In this document: positions 62,958-64,000 of the stretch, piece after piece | Position numbering within the stretch: the stretch's first letter is position 1 | How the letters are laid out: each line of letters opens with the position of its first letter | Source: Achromobacter xylosoxidans A8 | Lineage (GTDB): Bacteria > Pseudomonadota > Gammaproteobacteria > Burkholderiales > Burkholderiaceae_B | Assembly (NCBI RefSeq): GCF_000165835.1 | Contig: NC_014640.1 | Location: forward strand, 5,022,001-5,086,000 | Reading direction: 5' to 3' | DNA length: 64,000 nucleotides | Translations under genes and position numbers: made by a program | The notes under the pieces: generated by a model | What the model saw: only the letters and a program-made list of their open reading frames with translations | Database searches by the model: none | Told to the model about the DNA's origin: nothing

Positions 62958-62976
62958 GATAATAGGAATTAGTCGC
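62958..62976 (-). promoter_or_regulatory. Fur-like box upstream of third sigma factor gene
   Basis: On the minus strand GCGACTAATTCCTATTATC matches the Fur consensus at 11 of 19 positions, 21 bases before the ATG at 62936. It lies in an AT-rich island, as do the boxes of the other two modules. Confidence 0.5.
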
Positions 62977-63107
62977 AATTATCGCCATAAACCCGCGCAC
63001 CGGCAATGCGCCGGTTCCGATCCCAGGCTTGCCGCCCCGCGCGGCCTGTCGAGCGAAACCGGCTCCGATCCGGTACAGCCCGACTCGCGTCCGGCTGCCC
63101 TCCGCCG

Positions 63108-64000
63108 TCAAAGCGCTGCGCCGTATGCCTCCAGGTCCTCCGGATCCAGCCAACCCGCCAGCGCTCCAGCATCCGGCGGCTGCGGCGCGGTCGGCCTGGC
63201 GTTGGGCGTCCTGCTGAAGCGCGGTGCCGGGGCGGGCTGCGTGATGCCGTCCACCTCCAGCAGCGTGCCGCGTGCCTTGACCTGCGGATGCATGGCGGCG
63301 TCCCTCAGCGTCTGCACGGGGGCCACGCATACATCCAGGTGCGCCAGCCTTTCGCACCAGTCGTCGCGATTGCGCTGGGCGAAGGCCGCGGCCAGCACCG
63401 TCCGCAGGCGGGGCCAGGTGGTCCTGTCCTGATGGTCGCCCAAGTCGCGGATGGCATCGTCGTCCAGGCCCAGCTGCCGCAACAGCCGTTCGTGGAAGCG
63501 GCGCTCTATCGGGCCGACCGACAGCCACAGGCCGTCCGCACATGCATACACGTCATAGAACGGCGCGCCCGAATCGAGGATGTTGCTGCCCCGCTGGGGC
63601 TGCCATGACCCCGAAGCGGCCAGGCCGAAGAAGGCCGTGGCCATGGAGGCCACGCCGTCCATCACGGCGGCGTCCACCACCTGGCCTAGGCCCGACTGGC
63701 GCGCTTCGATGATGGCGGCCAGCATGCCCAATGCGAGGAACGGGCCGCCGCCGCCGAAATCGCCCACCAGCGCGAGCGGAGGCGTGGGCGGCTGGCCGGC
63801 CCGGCCGATGGCGTCCAGCACGCCGGTGACGGCGATGTAGTTGATGTCATGCCCGGCCACTTGCGCCAGCGGCCCGTCCTGGCCCCAGCCGGTGATGCGG
63901 CCATAGACCAGCCTGGGGTTTGCGGCCAGGCAGGCTTGCGGCCCCAGGCCCAGCCTCTCGGTCACGCCGGGACGGAATCCTTCTATCAGCCCATCGGCCT
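63108..64000 (-). CDS. CaiB/BaiF family (class III) CoA-transferase, 5' end cut by window
   Basis: About 297 residues of a family III CoA-transferase / alpha-methylacyl-CoA racemase-like protein; the frame stays open to the window edge (LIEGFRPGVTERLG precedes the visible part). YGRITGWGQDGPLAQVAGHD and the VVDAAVMDGVASM segment are typical. It either moves CoA between organic acids or racemises an acyl-CoA; sequence alone does not say which. Expected full length is about 360-400 residues. Confidence 0.88.
   Translation of the reverse strand, partial: ADGLIEGFRPGVTERLGLGPQACLAANPRLVYGRITGWGQDGPLAQVAGHDINYIAVTGVLDAIGRAGQPPTPPLALVGDFGGGGPFLALGMLAAIIEARQSGLGQVVDAAVMDGVASMATAFFGLAASGSWQPQRGSNILDSGAPFYDVYACADGLWLSVGPIERRFHERLLRQLGLDDDAIRDLGDHQDRTTWPRLRTVLAAAFAQRNRDDWCERLAHLDVCVAPVQTLRDAAMHPQVKARGTLLEVDGITQPAPAPRFSRTPNARPTAPQPPDAGALAGWLDPEDLEAYGAAL

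Overview
The window looks like chromosomal DNA of a betaproteobacterium of the family Alcaligenaceae, most likely Achromobacter or a close Bordetella relative. The reasons are high GC, three solo Bug/TctC-type solute receptors, many divergent regulator/catabolic-operon pairs, and three FecI-FecR-TonB receptor modules. This placement is inference from gene content; no rRNA gene is present.

Layout. 1-16 kb: catabolic clusters. A Bug receptor diverges from an AraC regulator that precedes a GlcF-like iron-sulfur protein and a VAO/PCMH-type flavoprotein. A five-gene minus-strand operon (AtuA large and small proteins, SMP-30 lactonase, Bug receptor, PRISE-type reductase) diverges from a LysR regulator. 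An isoquinoline-oxidoreductase-type molybdenum hydroxylase (iorA-iorB) is followed by xdhC. 16.1-17.0 kb: a hicAB toxin-antitoxin pair behind a striking palindrome, then tRNA-Arg(TCT). 17-23.7 kb: a probable L-pipecolate/lysine module, with an XRE-cupin regulator, an FAD oxidase, a polar amino acid ABC transporter and a divergent ALDH7 (antiquitin-type) aminoadipate semialdehyde dehydrogenase. 23.9-29.6 kb: outer-membrane phospholipase A, pdxY, a cupin, an XRE-cupin regulator, a class II aldolase, a GST and a third Bug receptor.

29.6-40.2 kb is an accessory region with lower GC than its surroundings. It holds a seven-gene arsenic operon (arsR, arsI-like, LMW-PTP arsC, acr3, MFS, glutaredoxin-type arsC, arsH), a 722-residue protein with a PD-(D/E)XK-like core and a SEC-C zinc tail, and an uncharacterised 424-residue gene whose start overlaps the stop of a truncated nuclease-domain pseudogene. 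An unassigned repeat with the core AAAGGCGAACTTT sits on both sides of the ars/SEC-C block. Partial copies of the same repeat bracket a second cargo (PfpI-like, TetR, AhpD-like) at 49-51.8 kb.

40.2-48.4 kb: two FecI-FecR-receptor modules, each with a Fur-like box. 51.9-52.7 kb: a small hypothetical gene, an IS3 transposase scrap and a 47-codon membrane peptide. 52.8-64 kb: an autotransporter, a periplasmic asparaginase, a third FecI-FecR-receptor module with a PepSY membrane protein, and a truncated CaiB/BaiF CoA-transferase at the right edge.

The best leads for something undescribed are the AAAGGCGAACTTT repeats as cargo boundaries, the SEC-C/nuclease protein, and the half-degraded two-gene nuclease system beside it.
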